Assembly: GCF_029931775.1 (NCBI RefSeq)
Contig: NC_079315.1
Span: 112,464,274-112,528,273, forward strand
Direction of reading: 5' to 3'
DNA length: 64,000 nt
From: Euleptes europaea
Taxonomy: Eukaryota; Chordata; Lepidosauria; Squamata; Sphaerodactylidae
Under the pieces are notes generated by a model. That model made no database searches and was not told the DNA's origin. It saw nothing but the letters and a program-made list of their open reading frames with translations. This document shows positions 1-36,089 of the stretch, in pieces; position 1 is the stretch's first letter, and every line of letters starts with the position of its first letter. The translations under genes and the position numbers were made by a program.

Positions 1-734
1 CTGGCTTGAAGCTTGGAAACCCGGAACATGCAGCTCTCATTTTGCAGGGAAAAAAATGGTCCTTTCCGGGCAAGTTTGCCTTGGGCTATTGTCACAAATT
101 CAGCATATCTGACAACTGGATGGTCCAAACAGACCCCCCCAAAAAACCCAGAGTACAAAAGGGAGACCTCTGGAAATGAAGAATAGGGTCCGTTTGTGTG
201 GTAAAGCTTCTTCTGGGTTGTTTCGCTTCAGGATGCAGCTGGAAGGCCGAATATCTGAATGTTTTGCAAAATGCACTGCATGCAAATAGAAAAATAAAAT
301 GCTGGAAACCTAGGCCACACCTTTTCCTCTGAAATGAACATTTTTCTGCGTTCATGGGGGAAGCATTTCAATATCCAGAAAAAAGCATCACCATTGTGAT
401 TTCTGCCAGACATATAGTATGAGGCCTAAGATGAGATGCCAAGGAAAAGTTAAGGATTCCCTTTAAGTGGTTAAATTGCCTTTGTAACGTGGGTTGTAGA
501 AGCAAACTTGAAAGTATCAAAGGGACTTTTCTGTGTTAAATTAGTCCATCCGTAGGAAGCCAGGTCTTCACCGTCGGACAAAATCCCCATGACGAGAAAA
601 CTGTTGGGATGGTTACAATGGAAGTTGAGGACAATAGAAAAATAAGCTATGAGTCTTATAAGCCAGAAACTGGTCTGGAAAGGAGCTCCCTGCAGAATGC
701 AGACACTACCTGAGGAATCCATCCTGAGGGAAAG
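1..734 (-). other. ME2: ME2 3' UTR / downstream flank
   Basis: Sequence immediately 3' of the ME2 stop codon (735-737 on the minus strand). No known repeat is recognisable in it, which fits a 3' UTR. No AATAAA or ATTAAA is present on the minus strand here, so the cleavage site probably lies beyond the left edge of the window. Extent of the UTR is inferred. Confidence 0.5.
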
Positions 735-24955
<24,221 letters not shown>

Positions 24956-25050
24956 CTAGGAAGAGAACACAGGGAAAGCGTTACACGCCCCTAGGAGGAC
25001 GATCTTGTTTCGTGCTCACGGCATACCTCAGAGATAATAAGCAGAACCGG

Positions 25051-25275
25051 ACACAGAATAGGGTTGTCAACCTCCAGGTACTAGCTGGAGATCTCCTACT
25101 ATTACAACTGATCACCAGCCAGTAGAGATCAGTTCCCCTGGAGAAAATGGCCACGTTGGCAATTGGCTGCTATGGCACTGAAGTCCCTCACCTCCCCAAA
25201 CCCCTCCCTCCTCCGGCTCTGCCCCAAAAACCTCCCGCCGGTGGCAAAGAGGGCCCTGGCAACCCTAACGCAGAG
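25051..25275 (+). mobile_element. hAT-like MITE (TAGGGTTGCCA family)
   Basis: Element 25059-25267, 209 bp, ends TAGGGTTG and CAACCCTA. Flanks ACACAGAA and ACGCAGAG match at 6 of 8 bases. No coding potential. Confidence 0.82.
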
Positions 25276-25626
25276 AAATTGCTGGCGAAATACTACACGG
25301 CCTTTCAAAAACCCGCTAACAATAGAGGCTGTCATCTATGCTTTCTCTCAGCCCTGATTTGAGGGCACTAGATCAGCAGGGTCCCATGGATCTGTTTTGT
25401 TAGTAAAGGTGCTTTCTTCAGGTGCTAGAAGGTCTCTTCTGATCCAAGACACTCTGAAGGCTGCTCTGTTAGTGAAAGGAATCTATGGGATCCAACAAAT
25501 AATCTACCAACAGCCACCAGACAGCCTCTCCCCTCCCAACACACACACACCCTGAAGACAAGTGGTTTCATTTTCTTTCTTTTTTAAAGGCACTTAAATA
25601 TTGATAATAAATATTGATAATTTGCA
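25276..25626. other. ME2 5' region, unassigned
   Basis: No feature beyond a fragment resembling the GGTGCT..TGATCC repeat family near 25390-25450. Confidence 0.35.
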
Positions 25627-25791
25627 AGATCTGAGCTCCCCCTTCCTCCATTTCACTCTCACAACAACCCTGGGTTTGGCTGAGAGAAAGCAACTGACCC
25701 AAAGCCACTCAAGTGAGGTTCAGTTCAGAGTGGGGAATTGAACCTGGTTCCATCCTAGACAAGTGCATTAGCCATCACACCACGCTGGCTA
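25627..25791 (-). repeat. Sauria-type SINE, diverged
   Basis: CTCACAACAACCCTGGG, GGGGAATTGAACCTGG and ACCACGCTGGCT in reverse order. Confidence 0.75.
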
Positions 25792-25799
25792 TATGCAGA

Positions 25800-26728
25800 T
25801 GAAAGGCTCCAGTGGGCCAGATGTGGAGGGGTGTGGTGTTGTAATTCTGCCCCCTCTGCTTTAAGAATATGCTATAGCTTTTATTATATCACTTTCTTGA
25901 TTTTTATTATAAGCGGCTTTGAGCACAACATAAGGAAAGCAGCAGCTCATAAAGCAACCCTAAATAAAGACTGTTATGTGAGATGTGTCCAGAAAAAACC
26001 AGAGGTGAAAAGCACAAGCTTATGACCTATAATACTCTAACACAAATTAACTGGTGCGCAGACCGCTTTCTGAATAACATTCTATATCCCCAGTTATTAA
26101 TTAACATGCAGATGGTCAAGGAAAGCTCTTGAAGGAGGAAAGTAGTATTATTTTAATCAATTATAAACTGGAAAGCTGGGAGTGCCCGTTACGAAGAACT
26201 GCTTTAAAACCAGACACTGTTCCATGTTGCGCAAGGTGAAGATACTTCCATAAATTACTTTCGCCTCATGCTGTTAGCTGAGCTCTTTAAATGCTTCTGA
26301 AAGTCCTTTGGAAAGCTGTGCCGAGAATGCAGGAAGCTATTGTATCTGGAGCTTTTATTTTTAGAGCTCTCTGCATTCCTCTTTTGAAGCTGCCCATTTT
26401 CACATGCACGCACTCTCTCTCTTCCAAGCAGACTTTCCCCTAAGCCACGGATTTGACTCACCACTGAAGACTACTGCCCTGTTAGAACTCTGCACTGTTA
26501 AACAAAAGAAAAAAATCAAGGAAAGAAGAACGTTTTCAGCCTGAATCTTACTTGTTCAGAAGGGGTTTGCATCCAAACTTGTTTTATTGCTCGGCAACAG
26601 AGGAGCGACGAGGGAAAAACCTCTTGTTGATATCAGAAACACAAACTCAGCGAGATTTTATTCAGAACGAGGTGGCGGCCGTGTTTAAAACCCCGCTGGA
26701 TGGCAGGCAGTAATTGGATCAGAAGGAA
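25800..26728. other. Unique segment upstream of ME2 exon 2
   Basis: No named repeat from about 26030 to 26728. On the minus strand CTGAACAAGTAAGATTC near 26555 could be a splice donor for a non-coding exon, but nothing else supports it. Confidence 0.3.
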
Positions 26729-27029
26729 AGAAGAAGAGTTGGTTTTTATATGCTGACTTTCTCTACCACTTAAGGAAGACTCAAACTGGCTTACAGTCAC
26801 CTTCCCTTCCCCTCCCCACAACAGACACTCTGTTAGGTAGGTTGGGCTGAGAGAGCTCTAAGAGAGCTGTGACTAGTCCAAGGTCACCCAGCTGGCTTCA
26901 TGTGCAGGAGAGGGGAAACAAATCCAGTTCACCAGATTAGCATCCGCCACTGATGTGGACGAGTGGGGAATCAAACCCAGCTCTCCAGATCAAACTCCAC
27001 CGCTCTTAACCACTACACCACATTGGCTC
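26729..27029 (-). repeat. Sauria-type SINE, duplicated-head subtype
   Basis: AGAAGAAGAGTTGGTTTTTA to ACCACATTGGCTC, reverse and full length. Confidence 0.9.
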
Positions 27030-27998
27030 AAAGAACAAACACAGAATCTTACAAACTGAAATTAAATCCAGAATATGTATACAGACTGGGTATCAGCTTG
27101 AAATCTCCAGGAGGGCCCACCCTTGAGAAATGTGATCTCAGATGCAGGGTGAAGGTAAATGGGGGAAAATACACCCTCCCATCCCCAGAAAGCCGAAAGA
27201 GCAGCCAAAAGAATGCTAATTTTTGAAATCCTAATTCAAGGGCACTTCTGAACCTGACTGACAGCAATTATCGAAGCCTAAAAACGTCTTCGCAATATAC
27301 CGCCAAGGTGCCTCTCTCCATTAGCCTCCAACAAATTAACGTACCTCTCTCCACCTAATGAGCAACCTGTGAAACAGGATTCCTCTTCCGTTCCTTTGAA
27401 GAAGAAACAAAGGAAAGGTGACCTAAGCAGTCTATGGCCCAAACACAATGCAATTCATCATAGTTATTCTTTCCCGGATTCAGTCCCTGAACTCACAATT
27501 AAAAACGTCTAAGTAACAACAAATAGGGGCTTCTTATTTATCCACCAGATTGATTTTTTAAATTTGCTTTTCCAGCCCGCACAGGGCGAGCGAACAACTG
27601 CATTACACAATTATATATATATCAGGCCCTGAGTCAACAAGTGTTAATTTTTTCTATAATTTAGACCACAGGGACAGAGTAGCAGAGTACAGAGACAGGT
27701 AGGTACCTGCACTGCTCCATATCTAGGTGTAACTGCTACGCACCCCAGCTGGTAACTGGTAATTTGTATGTCTAATGAAAGGTAACACAGTAACAACGAA
27801 GCCAGGGTGGGAGGCCTTGGAAAATGGGAAGAAGAAGAAGAACTGCCAACTTTTATATGCCAACTTTCTCTACCACTTAAGGAAGAATCAAACCGAAGGG
27901 ATGCAGCCAGAAAACCAACGAAAGCGGGCAAAATGTGGTCCAAGCCAAAGGTGCTGCCTGAATATCCAAAGACATAGTCCAGTCTAAAAACACCTGTA
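27030..27998. other. Mostly unique stretch with SINE tail fragment
   Basis: Only 27826-27896 is recognisable (GCCAACTTTCTCTACCACTT, reverse Sauria tail). Confidence 0.45.
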
Positions 27999-28009
27999 AA
28001 CTGCAACGG

Positions 28010-28565
28010 GAACAGCAACTGCCCTACGAGGAGTGGTTAAAACGCTTAGGGCTGTTTAGCTTGGAAAGAAGGCAGCTGAGTGGAGACATGATAGAGGTCT
28101 ATAAAATTATGCATGGTATGGAGAGAGTGGATAAGCTTTTTCTCCCGCTCTCATAATACCAGAACACAGGGTCATCTGCTGAAGCTGGAGGATGACAGGT
28201 TCAAAACAGATAAAAGGAAGTATTTCTTCACACAACACATAGTTAAATTGTGGAACTCCCTGCCCCAGGATGTGGTGATGGCTGCTGACTTGGAAGGCTT
28301 TAAGAGGGGAGTGGACATGTTCATGGAGGAGAGGGGTATTCATTGCTTCTAATAAAAATGGATACTAGTCATACCCATTCTCTCCAGGAGCAGAGGAGCA
28401 TGCCTATTATATTAGGCACTTTGGAAGACAGGCAGGACAACGCTGCTGCAGTTGTCTTGTTTGTGGGCTTCCTAGAGACACCTGGTTGGCCACTGAGTGA
28501 ACAGACTGCTTGACCTGATGGGCCTTGGTCTGATCCAACATGGCTTTTCTTATGTTCTTATGAAT
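28010..28565 (+). repeat. CR1 LINE 3' end
   Basis: CTACGAGGAGTGGTTAAAACG, LGLFSLERRQLS-like coding, LWNSLPQDV-like coding, 3' UTR and a TTATGTTCTTATG tail at the right end. Confidence 0.92.
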
Positions 28566-28569
28566 ACCT

Positions 28570-29118
28570 TTATGCTTGTCGGAATAAGCAACTTGAACCA
28601 CAGTGTCAAAGGCCCTGTCTTTCCATTAAAGACAGGACCTTCGTAACCGTGACACAGAACAGACATGAGCTAGATTGGCTCATCACATTAGCAGAGATCA
28701 ACCAAGCTCTATTTTATTAAGCTGGGAGAGTTCCAGGCAGAAACGAGTCGAGTTGTTACGGTTCTCTTTGAAAAACCAGACACACAGAGATAAATTTCCC
28801 TTGGGAGTATTAGATTTTATCACAATGCATTCTTCCAATTTCCGTGCCGTAGCAGAAGATGAAGAGATTTCCATAAGACTTTAATGGTGATCGTGATGGT
28901 CTCCACATGCCCCCTCACGTGCACAAGTCCCGTCCCCCCCAGAACAGTCAAGAGGATATTGTGCCCAATTTCAGCACAACTTCTCTGGCTCCTGTTTTCT
29001 TACCCCTTTTTGCTGGAGAAAATATAAACCTTATTTTCCACTGGTTACAAGGGAAACTGAGGGGGGCTGCAGGTGAAGTCCCCGCCAGGGCACTGCCCCA
29101 TAGGCACCATGGGGAAGG
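28570..29118. other. Unassigned stretch
   Basis: No repeat or gene recognised. Confidence 0.35.
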
Positions 29119-29121
29119 GAA

Positions 29122-29385
29122 GGAGGAGGAGGAGGAGGAGGAAGAGTTGGTTTTTATATGCTGACTTTCTCTACCACTTAAGGAAGAATCAAACCATCAC
29201 CTTCCCTTCCCACAACAGACATCCTGTGAGGTAGGTGAGGCTGAGAAAGCTCTAAGAGAGCTGTGACTAGTCCAAGGTCACCCAGCTGGCTTTGTGTGGA
29301 GGAGTGGGGAAACCAACCCAGTTCTCCAGATTAGAGTCCACTGCTCCAAACCACCAATCTTAACCACTAAACCATGCTGGCTCTC
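29122..29385 (-). repeat. Sauria-type SINE with GGA-rich tail
   Basis: The reverse copy begins in (GGA)n at 29122-29145, which is the SINE TCC/TTC tail, and ends ACCATGCTGGCTCTCC. Confidence 0.9.
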
Positions 29386-29389
29386 CTAA

Positions 29390-29870
29390 CTCCACTTTCA
29401 AAATGGTGCTCACCATTACCCTCAATGCCACAGAGGGTTTTTTTCTCTTTCCCTGAGGAAGCAGTGTAGCATTACAATACAACTTGGGAGGGAAAGTGAG
29501 GGTCAAAAGGCCATGGTGGATCCTAATGCTACGCCATCTCACCTGTGTGTTTGTACAGGTCTGATGGGGGAAACACGGTAATGAGCAGGGGGACAGTTGA
29601 CAGAGTGAGGCAACAAGGGCACGGGCATGTACAGATTACTTTTCTGCCCACACCACTTGCTGCCGCTGCTGTATTTTGACCCTATCTAGAAGCAGGCCTT
29701 CAAGCAGGGAAGAACATTTGTGTTCAGATCGAAACATCTGAAATATATCATCAGCAACAGGCAACTACATATTTTTTTTGAAAAAGGGAAGCAGGAGATT
29801 CAAGGCCATATGTTTATGCCCTTCACAGATTAGTGGAGGGTGTTATTAAAAACAGAATGACTATGCTTTT
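29390..29870. other. Unassigned stretch
   Basis: No recognisable feature. Confidence 0.3.
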
Positions 29871-29873
29871 TTG

Positions 29874-30055
29874 GCCGTCAAGTCACAGCTGACTTATGGC
29901 GACCCCGTAGGGTTTTCAAGGCAAGAGACGTTCTGAGGTGGTTTGCCAATTGCCTGCCTCCGCATCATGCCCCTGGTATTCCTTGGAGGTCTCCCATCCA
30001 AATACTAGCCAGGGCCGACAATGCTTACCTTCTGAGATCGAGGGGACAACAAGCA
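29874..30055 (-). repeat. 5S-rRNA-like SINE
   Basis: GTCAAGTCACAGCTGAC, GGTTTTCAAGGCAAGAGACG, GGTCTCCCATCCAAATACTAG, then CTTCTGAGATCGAG. Confidence 0.85.
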
Positions 30056-30257
30056 TGGAAGAATCACCATGACTTCTCCAAGGAAAGTCCCATCCTAGCA
30101 ACCATTTGGAGTTCTTTGAGAGGGTTTTAATGAACAGGTGGACAAGGATGATCCGCTAGGTATTACCAGCCTTTTACAAGACCTCTCAGAAAATGCTCCA
30201 CAGAAAATGTGGAAGTCATAGCATAAGAAATTATTAAAACAAAGAGAAGCAGAGAGC

Positions 30258-30420
30258 AAGGTATTATCTGCTCAGACTGGCAGTGGCTCTCCTGGGTCTC
30301 AGGCAGAGGTCTTCCACATCACCTACTACAAATTTCCTTTTTTACTGGAACTGCCAGGGATTGAACTTGGGACCTTCTACATTCAAACGAGAGGCTCTCG
30401 CACTAACCACAGGCCTTCCC
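30258..30420 (-). repeat. tRNA-Ala-like SINE, diverged
   Basis: CTCAGACTGGCAGTGGCTCTCC, GGGATTGAACTTGGGACC, ACTAACCACAGGCC. Confidence 0.8.
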
Positions 30421-30499
30421 CATTGGAAGAAACTCCCCGATGGAGGGACCCACAGCCCTTCACACTGGAGGAAATTCAGTTGTGGGAGTGGTGTGCTTG

Positions 30500-31625
30500 A
30501 ACGTTCAAAAATTATTTGGAATTGAGGTTAGTAGAGAAGTAACCAAATCTGCAAAGGACATTCGAAGATGAAGATCAATGGGAACGTCAAGTAACTCCGG
30601 AAGGATCTCTTCAAACTGGGTGAAGAAACAACCATGTGGCAAACTGTTATTTCTCTTACTTAATTGATTTAAACCCACTTTTCACCCCAATGGGGACCTC
30701 AAGGGGCTTACAGCATTCTCCCTTTCTCCATTTTATCTTCACAACAGCCCTAGGAGGGAGGTTAGGCTAAGAGTGTTTGATTTGCCCTGGGACCCCCAGT
30801 AATCTTCAGTGGCCAAGTGTGGATTTGAACCTGGGTCTCCCAGGTCCTAGTCCAACACTCCAACCACTATACTACACTGGCTCTATGAAACACCCAGTCA
30901 GTAAATGTAAGAACAAAAAAAAATACATTGGAGGAAAAAAGAACTCCTGATTTCACACAGCCGCTGATGGAATCTGAACTGGCCATAACTGACCAAGACA
31001 GTGTGAACAATGAAAATGTTGACAGTGTATGGAAAATAGCAAATTCCATCATACAGATTATTAGGAAAGGGACTGGACATAAGAACGACCAGTATCATAG
31101 TGTCTTTATATTGGTGCAGTTGTCTATTGCATAAAAAGGAGATCACCAAAAAATTTCCTTTTCGAAAACAGGAATGACATGATAACGATTTGCAAATTTA
31201 TGCACCGGGTGGAGAAAGCCAACAGAACATCTGCTCCTGTATTGTTATACTTGGAGTCAACCCAAGGAAGTTAACAGGCAGTTGATTCAGGACAGACAAA
31301 AGAAAGCACTTCATTCGATGCATAAATTAACTTACGGAATTCACTGCCACAAGATGCAGCTTTGGCCGCCTGTTTCCAAAGGGGCCAAGACAATTTCTTA
31401 GACACGGGTTTTACCCGATTAATGGGTATTAACCCAGATGGCTAAACAGGGCAGCGTACCTCTTGAAAACATCTTGTTGGGGGCGGAAGCAGCCGGGGAA
31501 GGCCTTTGTGATTTTCTTATGAGGTTCTTGGAAGCATATGGTTGGCACCTGTGTGAAGGCACGTTACTGGAACAGATAGACCCTAGTTCTGATCCACCAG
31601 GGGTTCTCCTTGATTCTTAGCAAAC
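30500..31625 (+). repeat. Old, decayed CR1 LINE split by a SINE
   Basis: Ordered traces of CR1: AGAGAAGTAACCAAATCTGC (VAKFAD region), AAATAGCAAATTCCATCAT (KKANSML region), GGAATTCACTGCCACAAGATG (NSLPQD region), TTCTGATCCACCAGGG near the end. Many frame breaks. Interrupted at 30655-30884. Confidence 0.7.
30655..30884 (-). repeat. Sauria-type SINE
   Basis: CACCCCAATGGGGACC, CTTCACAACAGCCCTAGG, GGATTTGAACCTGGGTCTCC, ACTATACTACACTGGCTCT; older subtype. Confidence 0.85.
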
Positions 31626-31629
31626 ATTT

Positions 31630-32390
31630 TTATAGGGCTTTCATATGTTTTGTTCAGGATTCTAGGCTGTGTCACACTCTCTACTACAGAAACATGCAAT
31701 TTGCAAGGGGCTTTTGAGCAATACTCTCCTGCAAACATCCTCAGCCTCTAAATACCATTAGTTAATAAGAGAGGATTTTAAACCCATATACCTGTTTGCT
31801 TATGTATATAGTACAGAGCATTACACAAATGCAAAAAGAAATCCAAAAATGCACATTTGAAGCATATCTCAGTTCTGGCTTGTCTTCATCAACTTGCTTG
31901 GTCTGCTGCGATGAACAAAAATAGTCTGTAGGTGACCAGGCAGGGAAGCTTTTGTAAACTAGGAGAAAGGTTTTCTTCTTCAGGTCACAGTGACCACACA
32001 CAACAAACAGAGATACATGTCGGGTAGTAAACCATTTTATTTATTTATGTACTTACTTAATTGGATTTTAGGCCGCTCTTCCTGACTATGTCAGGCTACG
32101 GTTATGGACTAGCACATTTGGTAGACTCATTTGTAAGGCTGATAAAATGACCAGTCGTATTTGTTTAAAGAGTAATCTAGTATGTCTCATTTAAAAGACC
32201 ACAATCAGCATCAGAGCTATGTTTTTTTTCCCTCTTATCCATGTTTTTTGTGGTTTCATAATCTAATATAAAGTTGAAAGAGCCGGATTAATAGGTAGAC
32301 CAAGCCATATATATATAGCATCACAGAAATAACGAAGGCTCCTCAATATGACCTCTTTGCTTATTTTATTCTATGTTCAACTTAGCAGAG
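31630..32390. other. Unassigned stretch
   Basis: AT-rich, no recognised feature. Confidence 0.3.
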
Positions 32391-32394
32391 TCAA

Positions 32395-32575
32395 GTTTCA
32401 GGAAGGTAGCCATGTTGATCTTTAGTAGAAGGGGAAATTTGCATCCAGTAGCACTTTACAGATTAACAAGATTTCCAGGGTATAAATATTTGAAAGTCAA
32501 AACTCCCTTTGTCAGATACCTTTTAAGGTGATACGGGACTTGTATCTTGCTCCTACTAGAGTCATGCTATCCACA
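32395..32575 (+). repeat. Unclassified repeat (GTAGCCATGTTGATCTTTAG family)
   Basis: GGTAGCCATGTTGATC, CCAGTAGCACTTTACAG, ATTAACAAGATTT. Same family as the foldback copies at 52188-52440. Confidence 0.6.
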
Positions 32576-32579
32576 GGGG

Positions 32580-33350
32580 CCTCATACAACAACAACAAAA
32601 CCCATCCAGAGGTTATTGCTAAAGTGACTGTCAAAGAAAATTCCAACCTAGCACAGCTGATTCAGAAAGTTGGTTGATGCGCCTGATTCTTTCACATCCT
32701 GGCTTTTATGGCCGGGACAAAGGTTCACTTCAGGCCAAGATCTGGCACACAAAGCAGCAAGCTTTCAGGGTTGGACCTGCAGCGTTGCAGAAGCAAGCAA
32801 TCAGCTCCACAACAACTGTTCACAACTCTGAAATCAGATCGGCTACCTCCAGTTTTGCCTGCTTGCAGAGTTGCGTACATGCCACTGCCTCACAAACTCT
32901 GCTTCTTAATGTGCGGCGGTGCAGGGTGGCAGCGAACAGATACAATCTTCCCAGCGTTGGCAGAGAAACTGCATGCAGCTGGTTCCTTTGCAAAAACACA
33001 CAAACATTTAGAGCCTGGCTAAAATACTTCCTGTTTTGATGAGAAAACTGCACCGGCTCCCAGCATGCAGTCGGCAAGAAGGCGAGCTGCTCCCATCCTT
33101 GAAGGAATTCATTTGCAAATTCACAACGGTGTGGAAAAATCCTTCTGTTATACAGAATCCCCCTTCCCAATGAGAAAAGTCCGTTTAGGCCACATCTAAT
33201 TTAAGGACCAATTATTTTCCACTGGCATGTTTTTAGCCAGGGGGGAAGATAAGTCATTCCCAGAGATGATTTAAAATGTATTCAGACATACACACATATC
33301 TCTCCAGCCTCAGCGCAAACAGGGCCTAGAGGAAAGGTCACCAGAGAAGG
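32580..33350. other. Unique intergenic segment
   Basis: Two overlapping plus-strand frames (about 32674-33039 and 32708-33022) and a minus-strand frame (32820-33170) are open, but their translations show no family likeness. No repeat recognised. Could be a conserved non-coding region. Confidence 0.3.
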
Positions 33351-33353
33351 CAT

Positions 33354-33719
33354 AAAGAAAAGCAGTGGTATTGTAAAAACTAATTAAATATGGGAAATGT
33401 TAAAGGCTATGACTTAATCTAATTCAATTGATGAATGATGAAAGGATGAAGTATTCAGCAATTAAAGTATATAGGATGATAACATGTAGGTTATAGAAAT
33501 GATACAATGAATTATAATGAATTAGAAAACAAATGCAGAGGGGATTAAATAGATATCAATATGACAGAGGGGAGAGGGAAAAAGTCATTACTGATTAGGC
33601 TGATTAGTTTGAAATTGTTTTTATTTATGTAACTCTGAAGATGACAACATAGAAATTGTATGTGGCTTAATAAGAACATTTTAAAAAAAATTATAAAAAA
33701 AGAAAAGAAAAGCAGTGGT
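33354..33719 (+). mobile_element. 5'-truncated L1 insertion with 16-bp target duplication
   Basis: AAAGAAAAGCAGTGGT at 33354-33369 and 33704-33719, identical. AT-rich insert ends in an A-rich tail. Recent. Confidence 0.85.
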
Positions 33720-33959
33720 TTCTTTTATCTTCAAAATGCCATTTTTAACAAATGGCAGGTTTGGCAGCCTCAGCTTGGACCCTACCAGCTTGTTTCTGAT
33801 TTTGCAAATGGCATGAGGGAAAGAGCTTGAAATGGGCCCAAATAAAAAGGAGGATCAAAACGAGAGGCCTGAGAGGGAAAACAAAGGTGCTGAAGAGGAA
33901 AGCAACCAGAAAGAAAAGGAAGGGGTAAAGAGCAATAATGACCCCAGTTTATAATTGCA

Positions 33960-34160
33960 ATATACTAATTACCAGGCACCTCCTGCCCTTCGTTGTAGCC
34001 CTCTGCCTGCGAGATGCTCCAAAGTCCGACCACCTTCCAGCTCCACAAGAATATAAAGAACCTCCTTCTTCCCCCAAATCCCAACACTGAATGAAGCACG
34101 CAAGGAGAAGCCTGTCAGGGACACCTCAAGAGGCGGGCCTTTGCTCGCTGACTGACAGGG
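33960..34160 (-). other. ME2: Possible ME2 first-exon region
   Basis: Non-repetitive sequence lying minus-strand downstream of the CCAAT cluster. Minus-strand donor-like strings exist (CTG|GTAATT near 33970; TTGAG|GTGTCC near 34122), none strong. Purely positional inference. Confidence 0.25.
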
Positions 34161-34540
34161 CCGCTTGGCCAATGACAGCAGAACCATCCTCTCGCTTCAG
34201 CCAATCGCGTTCGCTCGTTCGGATTTCCCGGCACCGGTCTAGGAGAAAAGGGTTTTGAATATGCTGATCGACTGGAGGGAGCGACCAATCAGCGCGCCCT
34301 CTCGAGGGATTGATGTGCATCTTCGGGGCGACTGCCGTAAGATGCAAGGAGGAAGCTTGGCCAATGAAAGGTGGAGCCTGGAAGGCAACCGAACGCTCGT
34401 TCAGCCAATGGTATTTGGCGGCTCAGTTTCTGAACACTCGCTGGTGGTGGGGGGGAGTATTTGAATATGCTAATCGGCTGGAGAGAGCAGCCAATCAGCG
34501 TGCTCTGGGCAGCGATTGATGTGCATCTTTGCAGGGACCG
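34160..34540. promoter_or_regulatory. CCAAT-box cluster in a two-unit tandem duplication; candidate ME2 promoter
   Basis: Six CCAAT boxes at 34169, 34201, 34285, 34361, 34405 and 34491, all in plus orientation (ATTGG on minus). The two units align at an offset of about 192-206 bp: TTGGCCAATGA, TCAGCCAAT, TTGAATATGCT(G/A)ATCG, CCAATCAGCG, ATTGATGTGCATCTT each occur twice. Locally CpG-rich against an AT-rich background. CCAAT arrays are NF-Y sites in many promoters. It lies about 9 kb 5' of ME2 exon 2 and could serve either direction. Confidence 0.6.
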
Positions 34541-34802
34541 CCTGGAGCCTTAGTGAGAAAGGCAGACTATAAATAAGGTAAATAAATGAATGTAATAAAG
34601 TAAGACGCTGGGGAGCCGGAGGGGGATGCAGGAAGGGGGGGATGCTAGTTTAGGAGGTATAGCTTGGCCAGCTTGGAAGGAAAATATAATCAAGTTTAGT
34701 TTATTTATAAACCGCCTTTCCACTGAAATGTGCATAAGAAAGGATGCACCACAATCACATACAATCAAAATCAACCAAAAGCCAGTAAAATATTATATAA
34801 AG

Positions 34803-35090
34803 GTAAAGGTCTCCTGTGCAAGCACCGGGTCATTCCTGACCCATGGGGTGACGTCACATCCCGACGTTTCCTAGGCAGACTTTGTTTACGGGGTGGTTTG
34901 CCAGTGCCTTCCCTAGTCATCTCCCCTTTACCCCCAGCAAGCTGGGTACTCATTTTACCGACCTCGGAAGGATGGAAGGCTGAGTCAACCTTGAGCCGGC
35001 TACCTGAAACTGACTTCCGTCGGGATCGAACTCAGGTCGTGAGCAGAGCTTTTGACTGCAGTATTGCAGCTTACCACTCAATTAAAATAC
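34803..35090 (-). repeat. tRNA-derived SINE with BovB-like tail, full length
   Basis: Tail GGTCATTCCTGACCCATGGGG and CGGGGTGGTTTGCCAGTGCC; body GGCTGAGTCAACCTTGAGCC; head with GGGATCGAACTCAGGTCGTG (B box reverse) to AGCTTACCACTC. Confidence 0.88.
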
Positions 35091-35384
35091 ATCAAAATAA
35101 GTTTTTAAAAAAACCCAATAGAAGGGAAAAGTCGTGAGAAATTTAATTCCTGCATATCCTGATCCCTTTGCCACTGACCTATAGCCATGCAGAATTAATG
35201 TCTGTTACCATTAAAAAAAAAAAAAATTCAAGGGGAGCATGCAAAATTCCACCAACAACTGGAGATTTCAATTTGGTGCCACCCACTGTACTGCTTAAGT
35301 GCCTTTTAATAAAACAAAACAATTAACAATCCCAGCCTTTCATGTCACAGCCATAAGTGCTGACAAAAACATAGCCTTCTTGGT

Positions 35385-35735
35385 GTGGGGACCTTGGACA
35401 CATCACACACTCTCAGCCTAACCTACTTCGAAGGGTTGTTGTGAGGGGCCGTGGCCCAGTGGTAGAGCATCTGCTTGGTGTGCAGAAGGTCCCAGGTTCA
35501 ATCCCTGGCATCTCCAGTTAAAGGATCAGGTAGTAGGTGATACAAAAGACCTCAGCCTGAGACCTGCTTCAGGTCTGAATAGACAATGCTTACCCTGATG
35601 GACCAGAAGGTCTGGTTCAGTATAAGGCATCTTCATGTGATAAAATGCAGGAGAGGAGAATAATGTCAGCCACTTCAGGGCACCATTGGAGAGAGAGGTG
35701 GAGTATAAATGAAGAAAAAATAAGTAAATAAATCA
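35385..35735 (+). repeat. Sauria-type SINE (5' truncated) split by a tRNA-Ala-like SINE
   Basis: GGGACCTTGGACACATCAC to GGGTTGTTGTGAG at 35442, then ATAAAATGCAGGAGAGG from 35639 to TAAGTAAATAAATC. The pieces join as GTTGTGAGATAAAATG, the family sequence. Confidence 0.85.
35443..35638 (+). repeat. tRNA-Ala-like SINE
   Basis: GGGCCGTGGCCCAGTGGTAGAG to AAGGCATCTTCATGTG; inserted into a Sauria SINE. Confidence 0.9.
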
Positions 35736-35739
35736 CATT

Positions 35740-36085
35740 TTGGAATCCTTTGGTGCATAGAGGTGGGTACAAATATAATAATCAGCAATTCCTTGTAAAA
35801 AATTGCACGCCCATTTAAATACGTGCATGAAGAAGTTCAAAACATATGCAGTCCAGCTTTGTAGGAACTGGCTTCTGCGTTGTCAGACTTGAGAACTGAG
35901 CTCTGTTGTAATTGAACAAGGTGGAGTTGCTACTGTAAGTGCTGGAAAAAAAAATAATGTGTGTTGAGCCACAACACCCCTTTTCTCTTTCTCATCTCGA
36001 AATGACAAAGTGGAGCCCTGTTGTCTGCTTGCGGTCTCAGCTCCTCTTCTTCTCGGCTTCCATTGTAGCCTCATAATTGTGCTGA
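35740..36085. other. Unassigned stretch
   Basis: No recognisable feature. Confidence 0.3.
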
Positions 36086-36089
36086 TTTT

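Noticed and set aside
26460-26728. ME2 non-coding exon 1 with donor near 26555
   Set aside because: Single donor-like string, no promoter signature; the 34-kb CCAAT region is a better candidate.
32674-33170. Overlapping frames of 104-121 codons on both strands
   Set aside because: No family likeness, no splice or start context; kept only as an unassigned unique block.
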